Positions 42,761 through 54,109 of a stretch of 64,000 nucleotides of DNA are shown one piece after another; position 1 is the stretch's first letter, and each line of letters starts with the position of its first letter. The position numbers were made by a program, and so were the translations under genes. The DNA lies in assembly GCA_948567375.1 (NCBI GenBank), contig OX419762.1, positions 59,749,034 to 59,813,033 on the forward strand. The letters run 5' to 3'. Under the pieces are notes generated by a model. That model was not told the DNA's origin. It worked only from the letters and a program-made list of their open reading frames with translations, and searched no databases. Source of the DNA: Lunularia cruciata. Taxonomy: Eukaryota > Streptophyta > Marchantiopsida > Lunulariales > Lunulariaceae.

Positions 42761-44060
42761 ACAATCAAATACCAGTTCTATTTAAAAGGATGTGAGATTA
42801 ACTATGAGTAGGCTTGGACATGAGCTCCCAACTTGGTTGAGTGAACCAAATTTCTTGAATCTTTGTAGATGTTAAGACCATGATAACATTAATATCTTTT
42901 TGAAAAGTATCTATATGTATTTATGAGAATAACTACTGGTGTGCTTAGATTGGAGCTCCTTACCTATTTGAGATAATAGATTTTCTAAGGTCTCTATAGA
43001 TGTTGAGACCATGATGACCATGGATATTTTTCTTTTGTAAAATATATGAGCAAGGTGGAGAGGGTAGTTTACTGAAATAAATATGTCTATTAGTTTTGTG
43101 CATGCTACAAGGTACAACTTTTTGGATCCACAAACTCTCTTGTGCCTTATGCAGTCCAATTTGATAATCCCTAATTTACATTGGGAGGAAATATTCAAAA
43201 GAACATAAGGTAACAAAATTGTCTTAATTTTAGAAAACTGAGGCAGCTCTTTCTTCTCATAAATGGAGACAAAGATGTGGAATTCATCCTCATTGATATT
43301 GCAATCTAGATCATCTCAATAATTGCCATAGTGAGTATGTATTAACTCACATGAAAGTATGGGATAAATCCTACTTCCTCTAGTAGTGTCATCCATATAC
43401 ATGAAATCCATACAGTTATCAAGACCAAACCCTACTACTAGAAGATCATCAACATGCCTCCAAACATGGGATAAATTATGGGATAAATTGTATAACCATA
43501 ACCCCCAATTTACATTGGGAGGAAATATCCAAGAGAACATGAGGTAAAAAGATAGTCTTAATTTTAGCAAAATGAGGCTGCTCTTTTTGTCACATATGGG
43601 AGACAAATTTGTGGAAGTCATCCTAAGTAATTTTTCACTTTAGATAATTGCAATGATTGCCCATAGTGAATATGTATTAACTCATAAGAAATTTTGGGAT
43701 AAATCCTACCTCCTTTAATAGTGTCATCCTTATACATGAAATCCATAAAGTTATCAAGACCAAAACCTACTACTAGAAGATCATCTTCAAACATCTGAAT
43801 ATGGGACAAATTGTACAATAGCTTGTAATCACTAGTATTCACTAATCTTTGAATAAAATCAAATTTGTAGGTAAAGAGGTATAGATTAGCCACAAAAACC
43901 GCATAAGGTATCCCATTTGAAATCCCAATATCCTGATGGAAAATTTGATTCTTGAAGGTAATATAGAGGTTATAAAATAAAAAATACATCTAATGGAGAA
44001 TAGCTTCCTTATCAGCTGCAATGAACTTGAGATGATTTGCTGATGGAAGAATTTTGCTTT
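42761..44060 (-). pseudogene. Penelope-like element reverse transcriptase, fragment with internal duplication
   Basis: Minus strand. NLYITFKNQIFHQDIGISNG, YAVFVANLYLFTYKFDFIQRL and FEDDLLVVGFG (43980-43750) match the central RT motifs of Penelope-like elements, including the catalytic DD. GGRIYPKISYELIHIHYG follows. Then the region of the second half is present twice (43165-43490 and 43500-43800) with a second DDLLVVGFG. IKLDCIRHKRVCGSKK and SVNYPLHLAHI (43170-43050) look like the RT thumb region. A segment near 42830-42860 repeats one near 42960-43010. Stops and shifts throughout; no GIY-YIG endonuclease seen. Named from family motifs recalled, not searched. Confidence 0.6.
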
Positions 44061-44560
44061 TTATTTTGTGTTGTCTATATCAAAATCAAGAGATGAGGTC
44101 TATACTTGCAACACTAAGTTTCTATTTAGAGTGAATTTTTAATGAAATATAGATTAGGTGAGGTTGCATAGCATTGTTTTGAGGTTATCAAGATGAATCT
44201 TTATATAAAGGGTGGTGAATTCAAAATTTTGAAAAGAACTTTATCTTTGGAGACAAAAGTGTTTCTAAATGCCATATCTTGGGGAGTAGTGGAAAGTGGT
44301 TTGTATAGTCATTGCACCTTCTCAAGTAGGATGGGGATTCCCAAAGAGTCATCTAGGATCCAATTGATATTGATAACCATTCCATCTTTCAAGGAATACA
44401 TCTCTTTAGAGTTTGTTTGCATAAGATAGCAAAGCTTTGAAGAAGGAATTTAGTCAACATGATAATTCCAAAAGAAACATGGAATGTTCTACAATTATGA
44501 ACTTGGGGACTATAGGAAACTTATGGAATTTCCAAGTGTAACAAAAGTAGAGGAGTTTGT
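44061..44560. other. Unassigned stretch right of the Penelope-like fragment
   Basis: On the minus strand about 45 codons are open near 44415-44290 (SLKDGMVININWILDDSLG). This may be the upstream part of the Penelope-like frame, but I recognise no motif. Confidence 0.3.
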
Positions 44561-46080
44561 CCATATCCTTGGATTTGCAAACAAAATGTAAACATGATGT
44601 GAAGATACAAGAGCAAAAGCCATTCAAAAAATGGGAGATCCAAAAATCATTAAATACATATGAAGTGCAAATGAAATGTAAATGAAATGTAAATGTGATA
44701 TGTGAAAATTGAGATGATTAATAAATCCATGAAAGAAATTACATGAATCTAAGATATTAAATGTAATGCAAAATGCAAGCTAAATAACAATATTTTGTAA
44801 TCAATAACAGTAGATAATTCATATACATAATGTGATTGATAAACACTAAGCAAAGCATGTAGCAAAATAGAGCACAACATTTAAACAAAGACCAACAAAT
44901 AAGACTTGAAAAGCTAAGTGAACCAAGCAAAAATCATGTATAAGAACCATGAAATAGATCAACAAGTGTGTTATGAAGCAAAGTAAGAGAAGAGTGGATG
45001 GTATCTTGGTTGAGATGGAATGAAGCTTTAGAGGATTGGATAGAGTTTATCACAACATGTGCTATGAAAACATGAGTCTTAAAACAATCCAATAACTTAA
45101 GAACCAGAAGGTGGTCATAATAAGCCCTTGTAAAGAAATTGAGATGAGTAATAAATCCATCAAGGAGATGAAGTCAATTTGACACATCAAATGTAAGGTG
45201 AAGCAGACATGTAACATCAATATTTCCTAATCAATAGCCATAGAGAACTGATATACATTACATGTAATTGAAGACCAACAAGAAAGACTTGAACAATTAA
45301 GTGATCTAAAATCAAAAGATTGGGCAAAAATGATATATAGGAACCATGAAACAAATCAACACATGTGAGGTGGAGCAAAAATTGTGAGGTGGAGCAAAGT
45401 GGGAGAAGAGTGGATAGTATCTTGGCTAAGATGGAGCAAAGTGTTAGAAGACTAGATATGGATATATGATGATAAAAGCTATTTGAGGAATAGGAGATTG
45501 AGAACTCATTAAATGCATATGAAGTGTAGATGAAATAACAATAACATGAAAGATTGAAAAATATGATTGAAAAATACATGTAAAAAGGAGATGAAATGAA
45601 ATTCATAAATAGAAAATATTATCAAGCATCAACCACATTAATTAAATGTAGAGAATCCATCAACTAATGTGTCCTTAGAAAGTGAAGAGTCAATTCATAT
45701 AAAGAAATCATAAAGTAAGCATATATGAAACAATCAAAAAAATTTGAATGAATTAAAAGTAAATTTTAAACCAAGACTAACATAGAAATTTTCAACCTAG
45801 TAAAGAAGGATTGGAAACTTTATATTGCAACGAGCACTATAAATGTATGAGTACTCACACACTAAAAATTGAAGGAAGCAAAAAATGTTCATAGTACACC
45901 TCCACTAGATATACATATATATACAACATAATATGATTGGATATGAGGAGATGAGAGCAGAAGCTTCTTGAGGAATAGGGGATCCAAAACACATAAAATG
46001 CAAATGTGAACATGGTATGTGAAAATTGAGATGAATATTAAATTCATAAAGGAGAATAAGTGAATTTAGCATCTTCTAAC
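44561..46080 (+). repeat. Family E repeat, at least three decayed copies
   Basis: Landmarks of family E recur: the ATGCATATGAAGTG region (44640, 45510, 45990), AGGAACCATGAAA (44940, 45335), GAGAAGAGTGGATGGTATC (44990, 45405) and AAGCCCTTGTAAAG (45122). AT-rich, without CpG. The same landmarks with CpGs appear once at 54180-54700. The short frames in it are not conserved between copies. Confidence 0.7.
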
Positions 46081-46880
46081 CAAACATCTTTTAAAATATA
46101 AACTTCTGATTGTAAATTATCTATTAATTTAGGTATCAAAAATCTTGTAAGAGTAAAATTATTATCATGTTTAGGATCACAACCAATTTATATCACTTTG
46201 TATTCTAAAAGGTTAAGTGCTTTTGATGATAGATAACCAAAATACAAACAAGATGGAATTTGATCTGCAACCATACAAAAAAGTAACAAAGCATATGTAT
46301 ACAAGTGGTGTATGGATGTGCCCACAACAAGCACAACCCTCTTGTTTAGTTGCCATCATTAAATTTGGAACCCTAACTAGACTGTCGGTGATAAGCCAAA
46401 GGAAGGTGGCGCTGATGTCAAGTCAACATTCCCCTTATGCCCTAGGCAACACACATGCTACAATGGCTAGGACAAAGAGTTGTGATCTTGCAAGAGAAAA
46501 CTAACCTCAAAAACATGGCCTCAATTTGGATTGTAGGCTACAACTATCAAATGTGACCTAAATTAAGGCATAATAATGACACATCAAGAGCAACACATAC
46601 ATAAAACTTGTAAACATCATGTACTTCGTATCATGTATGTCAAGAAATATCAGGTAATTGACTACCTAATTTTGTGGAGGTTTATTTTGACCACCTTTTC
46701 CTTCCTTTTATTGTTTAGTTGTTATAAGATTCATGTGTTCACAACATATGCTGCAATATACTTTATCTATTCCCTTTATGCTTTGCTTTGCATCTCCCAA
46801 AAGCCATCTAGAGTACAACTTCTACTCTTATTTACTCATACCTTGTCCTCTTGTAGTCTATTACCTGATATATTACAATG
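46081..46880. other. Unassigned stretch between family E copies
   Basis: On the minus strand 46205-46085 stays open for about 40 codons ([19 protein letters not shown]), which looks like decayed coding sequence of a family I do not recognise. 46217-46504 is open on the plus strand for 95 codons without recognised motifs. The rest is low-complexity. Confidence 0.3.
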
Positions 46881-47210
46881 CCAAAGTAGTTGAGAAAATG
46901 TCAATACCCCTCATATTGATTTTTTGTTCAAAAGTTCATGTGTGCCAAGGCAAACTCAATTTACTCCCTAAATTTCCGCTCAAAGTAGTAAGAGTGTTAG
47001 AAATTAGTTGTAGAAATTGGAAGGATCACCAGAAGATCAAGAATAAGAATAAACATAATAAATCAATTTACAAAATAATCATGAGCAAAGGAACAATGCA
47101 TGATTGTGAGTAGAAGAACAAAAAGGACCTGAGACATACCTTTCTAATACTTGAGAAAACATTAATGAGTACAAAAAACAAGCAAAACATAGCAAAGAAC
47201 CTGATGATAA
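46881..47210 (+). repeat. Family E repeat copy, decayed
   Basis: GAAAATGTCAATACCCCTCAT and GTGCCAAGGCAAACTCAATTT match GCGAATGTCAGTACCCCTCG and the following bases at 54770, and GAGACATACCTTTC at 47131 matches GAGACGTACCTTGG at 54988. Confidence 0.65.
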
Positions 47211-49420
47211 ATTCTATACTATTAATTATTGCGGTGAAAGATCATCAAAGAATAAGAAAGATTATGCATTTGCAAGTGTTGGCCTATTGGTGTAACCTTA
47301 TTGGTATTGGCTTTGGTAGAACAACAAGTGATCTTTGATAAAATCCCCCCGCTTGGTATAGAGAACAAATATCTTAAATCTCTATAGATGCAAAGAGAAT
47401 GATAACCATGGTTGTTTTATTCTTTTAGTTAAAAAATTATTTTGTTTGCAAATGAGATGAAGATGCAATCATCCATAAGTTGGATATGAGTATGACTAGA
47501 TATGAGAAACTTAACAAGTACATATGAAGTGTTTGTACAATTGCAATGAAATTATTGTATAAACAAAAAATTAACTAAAAGGAACATGCAAAAAGCAGAA
47601 TTAACAAAGAAGTAACTGAAATTGCAAGGAAATTATACAATTGCAATGAAATTATTGTATAAAAGAATTTAACTAAAAGGAACATGCAAAAATTAGAATT
47701 AAAAAAAGTAACTGAAAGAAACATGATGAAAATAGATGAAATATAGCTTTCAAAACAGAATCAAAACAAAGCAACAACATCAGAAATTGATCCAAAGCAA
47801 AAAAATGTATAGAAAAACTTGTTAATCAACATGACCAAATGAAAAGTGTAATCAATGCATGAAGAGGAATAGAAATGTATAGCAACATGATAGAATGAAA
47901 GAAAGGCAAGCAATGACATGAGAGATGGACAAAAGATAAAACCTACAACAAAACCTATAATCCGCATGAAATAAATTAGTAAAGGAATTGTAAATATATC
48001 AAAAATAACTATAAATAGAAGACCCTAAAGTAGCCAAAGGAATCATTTTGAGAAGATAAGAGAAGACAAGTGAGGCATTGAGGGACTGGATAGGGTATAT
48101 CTATATATATGATGTGGACACATGAGTCCTAAAATGTTAAAAAAATCAGAGGAAGCAAAAGGTGGCCATAACAAGCCTTCATGGAAACACATCCAATTTC
48201 ATCAATGCCAAACTCAATGCCAAAGTAGTTGAGAAAATGTCAATACTACTCATACCAAGTTTTTGTTTGAACTTATGAGTGCCAAGGCAGTTGGATGAGC
48301 ATGAGTATGAGTATGAGTATAATTGGATATGAGGACATGAGAGCAGACAACATTTGAAGAACAAGGAGTCCCAAACTCATCAAATGCATATGAAGTGAAG
48401 ATGAAGTGTAAAGATGATATGTACAAATTGAGATAAGTAATAAATCCTTAAAGGAGATGAAGTGAATCTAATAGATCAAATGTAAGACAAAGCACAAATG
48501 TAATATTTTAATATTTCCTTATCAATAGTAGTAGAGAATTATTATACATCTTGTGATGAATGAGCACTAAGCAAAGCATGTAGCAAAATAGACCGCAACA
48601 TGTAATCAAAGAACACCAAGCAAGACTTGAAAGATTCAGTGATCTGAAATTGGAAGATTGGGCAAAAATCATATATAGAAACCATGAAACAAATTAACAA
48701 ATATGGAGTGGAGCAAAGTGTGAGAAGAGTGGATGGTATCTTGGTGATATGGAGCATAGTGCTAGATGACTAGATATGGATATATAAGGATAGAAGAAAT
48801 TTGAGGAATGGGAGATCAAGAACTCATTAAATGCATATGAAGTGTAGATGAAATGGCAAAATGAAAGCAAAATTGACTGAAAAATACATGCAAAAGGAGT
48901 GAGATGAAATGAAAGTCATAAATAGTATATATTATCAAGCATCACCCACATATAAACTACATGTAGAGAATTTTTCAATTAATGTGTATTGTGAAATGAA
49001 GAGTCAACTCATCTAAAGAAATCCCAAAGATGAAATATAGTTCATAAATAGCATGTATTATCAAGCATCAACCACATATAACTACATGTAGGAGAATCTT
49101 TGAACCAATTTTTATTGAGAGTGAAAATGGTCAACTCATATAAAGAAATTACAAGGATGTAGTTGTATATGAAATAATCATAAGAAAACTAAATGAACTG
49201 AAAGCAAATTATACATTAAGACTAATACAAAAATGTAGAATCATTTGAAAAACCTAGTTGCAAGGGTAGACATAAAACATGGCATGTAAGGAAGTAGTAA
49301 ACCACTCATAAACAAAGATAGACAAGCCAGAAATTGACTTATCAGCAATTACAAACTGACGTTAGGTAATGTAACAGAAGTTGGAAATGAGTAAGAACCA
49401 TGAATCAAACCACATTAGAA
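47211..49420 (+). repeat. Family E repeat cluster, decayed, with a short Penelope-like piece
   Basis: At least two E copies (landmarks at 48230, 48350, 48677, 48800). 47340-47420 repeats, in the same orientation, the segment near 42830 and 42960 next to the Penelope-like fragment. 47510-47700 holds internal duplications (GCAATGAAATTATTGTATAAA twice). A TCAACTCATATAAAGAAAT unit recurs near 45690, 49010 and 49130. No gene seen. Confidence 0.6.
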
Positions 49421-49599
49421 GATGATAAGAATTTTTTATTCCTCTGAAGCTGAAGATCTATCCTCAATCATTTTGACTTCTAATGTATTAAACATCCTAG
49501 CACTCAACTATCCCAATCTCACAAAGTAGACACTTTTGATTCACTCAATATAGAGTAGAAAGAGTATTCTCCTACTTTTTGTACTCCAAAAAGGCATCT

Positions 49600-50590
49600 T
49601 GAGTGCTTTTTTAGTATATAAAAAATCTCTTCACATCCTCCTAAAGTATATTTGTGGGATTGCTAGTATATGTAGCAAGTGCTCCCACTATATAGAAAAT
49701 ATTTGGTCTTGTACAAACAATGATAAACATCATAGAACCAAGAGCATTTTGATACAGAAATTGGAAGGTTTTGTCATTGTCTTTTACTTCTCCTTCCATG
49801 TTTCTACTATGCTTCCACCCAAGCTCAAGAGGTGTAGAGATAGGTTTTTCCTTTGTCATCCAGCACTTAGCGAGTATTGATTTCACATACTATGGTCAAT
49901 TTCATATATTATGGCTTACTGATCTGGATCCAACTTGATTTTCTATTTTTGTTCACCTTAATCCACAAATGAGTTTCATTGGAGCAAGGATGGTCATCTC
50001 CAAGATAAAACATAAGAAATATATGACTCCATTGATAGTTTCTCTATTTCCTAGCAATAGCAAGTCATCTATGTATACAAAAATGTATGCAACATCCTTA
50101 CTATAAACACTTATGTTAGAGTTTGCTTGGTTGAAGCCTTGCTCTCTTGGATATGAATTCAGTCTTTCATACTAGGCTTTAGGAGCTTGCTTAAAACCAT
50201 ACAAGGCTTTCTTAAGCAAACATTATTTCCCTTTGCCTTCAATATATCCATATAGATGGTCTCTTTTAGATCTCCATTTAGAAAGGTTGTCTTCACATAT
50301 AAGTAATCCACTTCTCAATCTCTATTTGCACCAAGTGCTAGAAGCATCCAAATAGATCCATACGTTTCCATTGATATAAAGGTTTCCATCTAGTCAGGTG
50401 ATGCTTTTTGGTTGAAGCTTTTTGCAACAAGTCTTGTTTTGTACTTCAAGATCTCATTTTCAACTCCTTTTTTAACTCTAAATACCCATTTAGAGCCAAT
50501 TGCTTTCTACCCATTGGTAAATTAGCTAGAACTCATATACCATTGGTTTGAAAATACTTCTTCTCTTCTTCTACAACCAACTCCCATTGA
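49600..50590 (-). pseudogene. Copia F reverse transcriptase
   Basis: GCKWIFRVK-type start near 50510, ALYGFKQAPKA followed by TAG where Trp is expected (near 50190), then the active site VYIDDLLLLGN (near 50075) and, after it, KPISTPLELGWK, FLYQNALGSMMFI and TRPNIFYIVGAL (49840-49690). These are ordered copia RT motifs; the YIDD box is intact. Frames are broken between the pieces. Confidence 0.8.
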
Positions 50591-51504
50591 ATCTAATCTG
50601 GTCTAAACATTGCTTGCGGTAAAAATTTTAAGTCACTAACTATCTCATTGCAGATGTAAGATTTATTTGAGATCTCTTCAATCAAAATCATTTGTTGCTC
50701 AAAAGGAAAGCCAAGTCTATCAATAGGCTTTCTCACCATCTTTGATTTTCTTGGCCCTCCATTCAGATGTTTCATGTTATCTCTTGACTTTTTTGGAATC
50801 TTATTCAAGGATTCTACATATGAGGTTACCTTTTGGAAGTCTTCTCTTTCTATGGTATTAGGATCAAAAATTACCACTTGTTTTGGATGCCTTTGATATA
50901 CCTTTAAAGTCCCTTAAGATGAATCTTCAAGTTTAGCTAGAGATTTTTCTTTTGAAGAATCAACCCTATAGCTTGGAAAGATAAATTAATTAGTTTGATC
51001 AACTTGTTTTTGCATTGCATTGTTGTTTCCTCCCCAAGTTTTCAACTCATCAAAGAGCGCATCCCAACTTTTGGCAATCTGTCCAATCTTAGGATTGGAG
51101 AAGATATACGCTTTCAAACCGTCCTTGTACCCTACAAAGATCATCCTTTTTCCTTTCTTGTTGAACTTTCTCCTTTTCTCTTTAGTCATATGAGCATAAG
51201 CTTTATAACCAAAGACTCCTCATGTAGAAACATCAATCCTCCTTCCACTCCAGCATTCTTAGGAGTTTTCCCTTGTAATGAACAAGACCATTGATATCAC
51301 CCTTAAAAAAATTCAAGTACTGATAATTGCACACCAAAACTTCCTCTCTAACTTTTCATGTTGAAGGATTTCTGGTGCCTTATCCACCAACATTTAGTTC
51401 AACCTTTCTCCAACTCCATTTTGAGTTGGACTATCTCTAACATTACAATGAAGACAAATTCCTTTCTCTGATAAGAAATATAGAATTTGTTCATTCCAAT
51501 ACTT
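50591..51504 (-). pseudogene. Copia F integrase, C-terminal part and linker
   Basis: KEKRRKFNKKGKRMIFVGY and SNPKIGQIAKSWDALFDE (51189-50990) are the conserved end of copia integrase. Upstream (51470-51390), EKGICLHCNVRDSPTQNGV holds the SPTQNGVGER-like core motif, where the catalytic Glu lies just beyond. The piece at 50877-50593 is the usual linker to RT. Confidence 0.75.
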
Positions 51505-52068
51505 TGTAATGTTCCAAAGATAGGAGAACTCCCAAGAGAAACACAAGAGAGAAAATGCAAAGCTTCAACTCTCAATACTTTGATGCTCCAAAGGAGCACC
51601 TTGTCTTTACTATATAGCAAAGAGGATCTGATCAAAAGGAGCTCCACATTTGGATCAAATATATGGATTGGTGACATCTTAGTAATCTCTACCATTACAT
51701 TAGTTGCATGGATGGATGACATGTTGATCCTTGTCTTATCTGATTGGTCAAACAAGTTTAACCAAAGAGAATCTTTAGGGAATATTCCTATAGGAAGCTC
51801 AAAATTTCATGAGGTATAGTTTGAAAGCTCTTGACAAGACAAACAAGGGTGGAGGACATTTCCCATTTTTGAGAGCTAATTCATTCATTTAGGTATCCAA
51901 AATTGACTCTAAGTTTTTAGGGTGTTTTTGGCTCCTACCCTATTAGTGGAAATACTCTTTTGGTGACACCTTTATTTGATCTACTCAGTCCATCAAATAT
52001 AATATCCTTCCATATGTTACCAAGCCAATTTTCACCTCTAGCTAATATGTCTAGCTATTGATATTACA
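51505..52068 (-). repeat. LTR-D copy 3, inserted in copia F integrase
   Basis: On the minus strand it starts TGTAATATCAATAGCTAGAC (52068) and ends GGAACATTACA (51505). It matches 39936-40532. It separates the copia F integrase pieces. The flanks (TACTT, TCTAC) do not form a clear duplication. Confidence 0.8.
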
Positions 52069-53560
52069 TCTACACATCCATTGTAAAATTTGATTTTGCC
52101 TGTAGGATATAGTTTCAATCCCTCCACTAACTTTTCTAGAGCATGGATATTCTACTTTGATAAGTATACTAACCTCATATTGTAACCATATTGTACTAAC
52201 CTCGGATATTATTGCAATTTTTTTGCAACCAATACAAAATCTAAGCAATAAGCTTTGATCAACTTGAACAACTTACCTTATGTAGTTCCATACCCAAGAA
52301 CCAATCCTCCTTTCTTCAGAATACATTGCTTTCCATTACTTTGGAACATAACATCAATTGCATGTTCGAGCAGACGATATATTGACATTAAGTTCTTGGT
52401 ATATTCAAGAATGTAGAGAATGTTCTCCAAATAGCTCTTACAAGAACTTATGTCAGGTTCTCCCATGAAGATAAAAGGAACCTTGCCAATTCCTAACATT
52501 GGATTTAGAATCCCAAGGTCACAATGAACACTCATAAGAGTTTTCATAGGTTGAAGAAATGAGAACAAATCTCTCTTTGGAAGCAAATGTGAGAAGTAGC
52601 TCCAAAATCCAAGAACCATCCTAAACTACTTTGAGAACTTTTGGGATTTTTCAATCAACCCCAATCCAACTCTTGATTGAGTATCCTTCCTCGTCACTCT
52701 CTATGCTTTTGGAATCTTATGTATTGTATGTTAAGCTGGCATCCCTTTGGTGGGCATGATCTCCATCCTACCTTCTTCATTCTTCTTGTTATTTCCTCTC
52801 TCTTTTTTAGGACACAAAGGTGTAATATGACCTCTTTCATGGAAAAAAAACAACAAGTCTTGTTATTGAAGTCACCTTCATTTCTAGGTATGTTTGAACT
52901 TCTACTTTGTTCTTTACTTGAATGTGAAGAAGCACTAAATGCAGTAACATCCAACAACTCATTTGTACCTTGTTTCTTCTCTTTGACCTATTTATCTCTG
53001 CTGAATTCTATCACCTTGTTTGCCACATACTCCCATGTGACAACAACCTAAACAAGTTGAACCTTCATTGCGATTAGAATGGAATCATAGCTTGGAAGAA
53101 GAGTGTATAAGAAATGATTAATCTCATATTTCTTTCTAAATGGGAACTCATCTTCCCTAAGCTTCTTGAAGCTCTTTTTACCATTACATTTTTATGGACA
53201 ACAACTCTATCCAATTCAGATTAGCTCTCTCCAATCTCTCAACAATAACAAACTCTTGAATTTCTCCCAAATCTTTCCACTCCAAAAATAACTATCTATC
53301 ATGTCTTTGATTTGCTCTTGTAGATTGCTTTTGTAGATATCGCAAGGGAAATCTATTTGTTGGAGAGTGCTTCACTCTCTCCTCTTTAGGAATTTATATC
53401 ATCAATCTCATGAATCTCTAATACCATGTCCAAATAATCATAATAATCTAGGATGGATTTCACATCACTAGATTGGGATATATATAATTGTGCTCACGTG
53501 ATTTCTTTAGTTGTTCAAGTTTTCCCATCAACCCTAATGCTAACTGATTGCCCGGAACCT
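52069..53560 (-). pseudogene. Copia F gag, protease and pre-integrase region
   Basis: Gag part: the zinc knuckle near 52860 reads C.FF then, after a frameshift at a T8 run, HERGHITPLCPKKREE. Protease: DFGATSHICF near 52590, where active enzymes have DSGATSH. GAG-pre-integrase: ILYILEYTKNLMSI and CILKKGGLVLG (52420-52290). 53050-53560 is the N-terminal part of gag, too broken to read in full. Confidence 0.7.
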
Positions 53561-53658
53561 ATTAAGAATTGTTGTTTCCTATTAATAAAATTGAAACTCT
53601 ATCTTAAATCATTTTGATTTTTAATATATCAAACGTCCATGCAACTAGGAGTGCTTAT

Positions 53659-53690
53659 TCTCTCACTAGAGTAAACACTCTAGTGAGAGA
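53659..53690. repeat. Perfect 14 bp inverted repeat
   Basis: TCTCTCACTAGAGT, loop AAAC, ACTCTAGTGAGAGA. It lies in or near the putative 5' LTR of copia F and would form a stable hairpin. Confidence 0.8.
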
Positions 53691-53760
53691 GTAATTGTTT
53701 TCGACAATACTCTACTCTCTTATAACCTCTAGAGATAGGACATAATAATTTATTTATTCA

Positions 53761-54080
53761 ACATTATAGACACCCAAAATAAGGACTGCATAAACCCTTG
53801 AAATTATACACAAAATATAAAAAATTACTTTAGTAAGAGACCTAAATATTTAAAATTCTAAATTATATTTTAAATATTAAAAATTAAAAATTCCTTTTAT
53901 TTACCTCTAAGGGTGATTAGCCCACTCTTTATTGTAGAAATATTTCAATTAGAATTACAAAACCTAGTGATTAGTTTAAACTAAAAATTAATTATATCTT
54001 ATATGAATAGTTTTAGTTGAATAAAACTAAAGTGTGAACATATGTGAAGGAAGAGAATAAGGTGTTATGCCTAAGATTGA
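53761..54080. other. AT-rich stretch, no gene seen
   Basis: Runs of A and T, for example TAAATATTAAAAATTAAAAATTCC near 53870 (quoted in part). It separates the retroelement cluster from the CpG-bearing region. Confidence 0.5.
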
Positions 54081-54109
54081 TCTCACCCATCATAGGTTTG
54101 GGTATAAAA

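Larger units (their letters stand above)
49425..53760 (-). mobile_element. Ty1/copia element F, minus strand, decayed
   Basis: On the minus strand the order is gag with zinc knuckle (53560-52680), protease (52640-52270), integrase (52270-50890, split by LTR-D) and RT (50590-49600): integrase before RT is the copia order. RNase H is absent. About 35 bp near 49467 resemble 53604, which may mark the two LTRs, but this is weak. A degraded tRNA-Met type primer site may lie near 53550. Confidence 0.75.
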
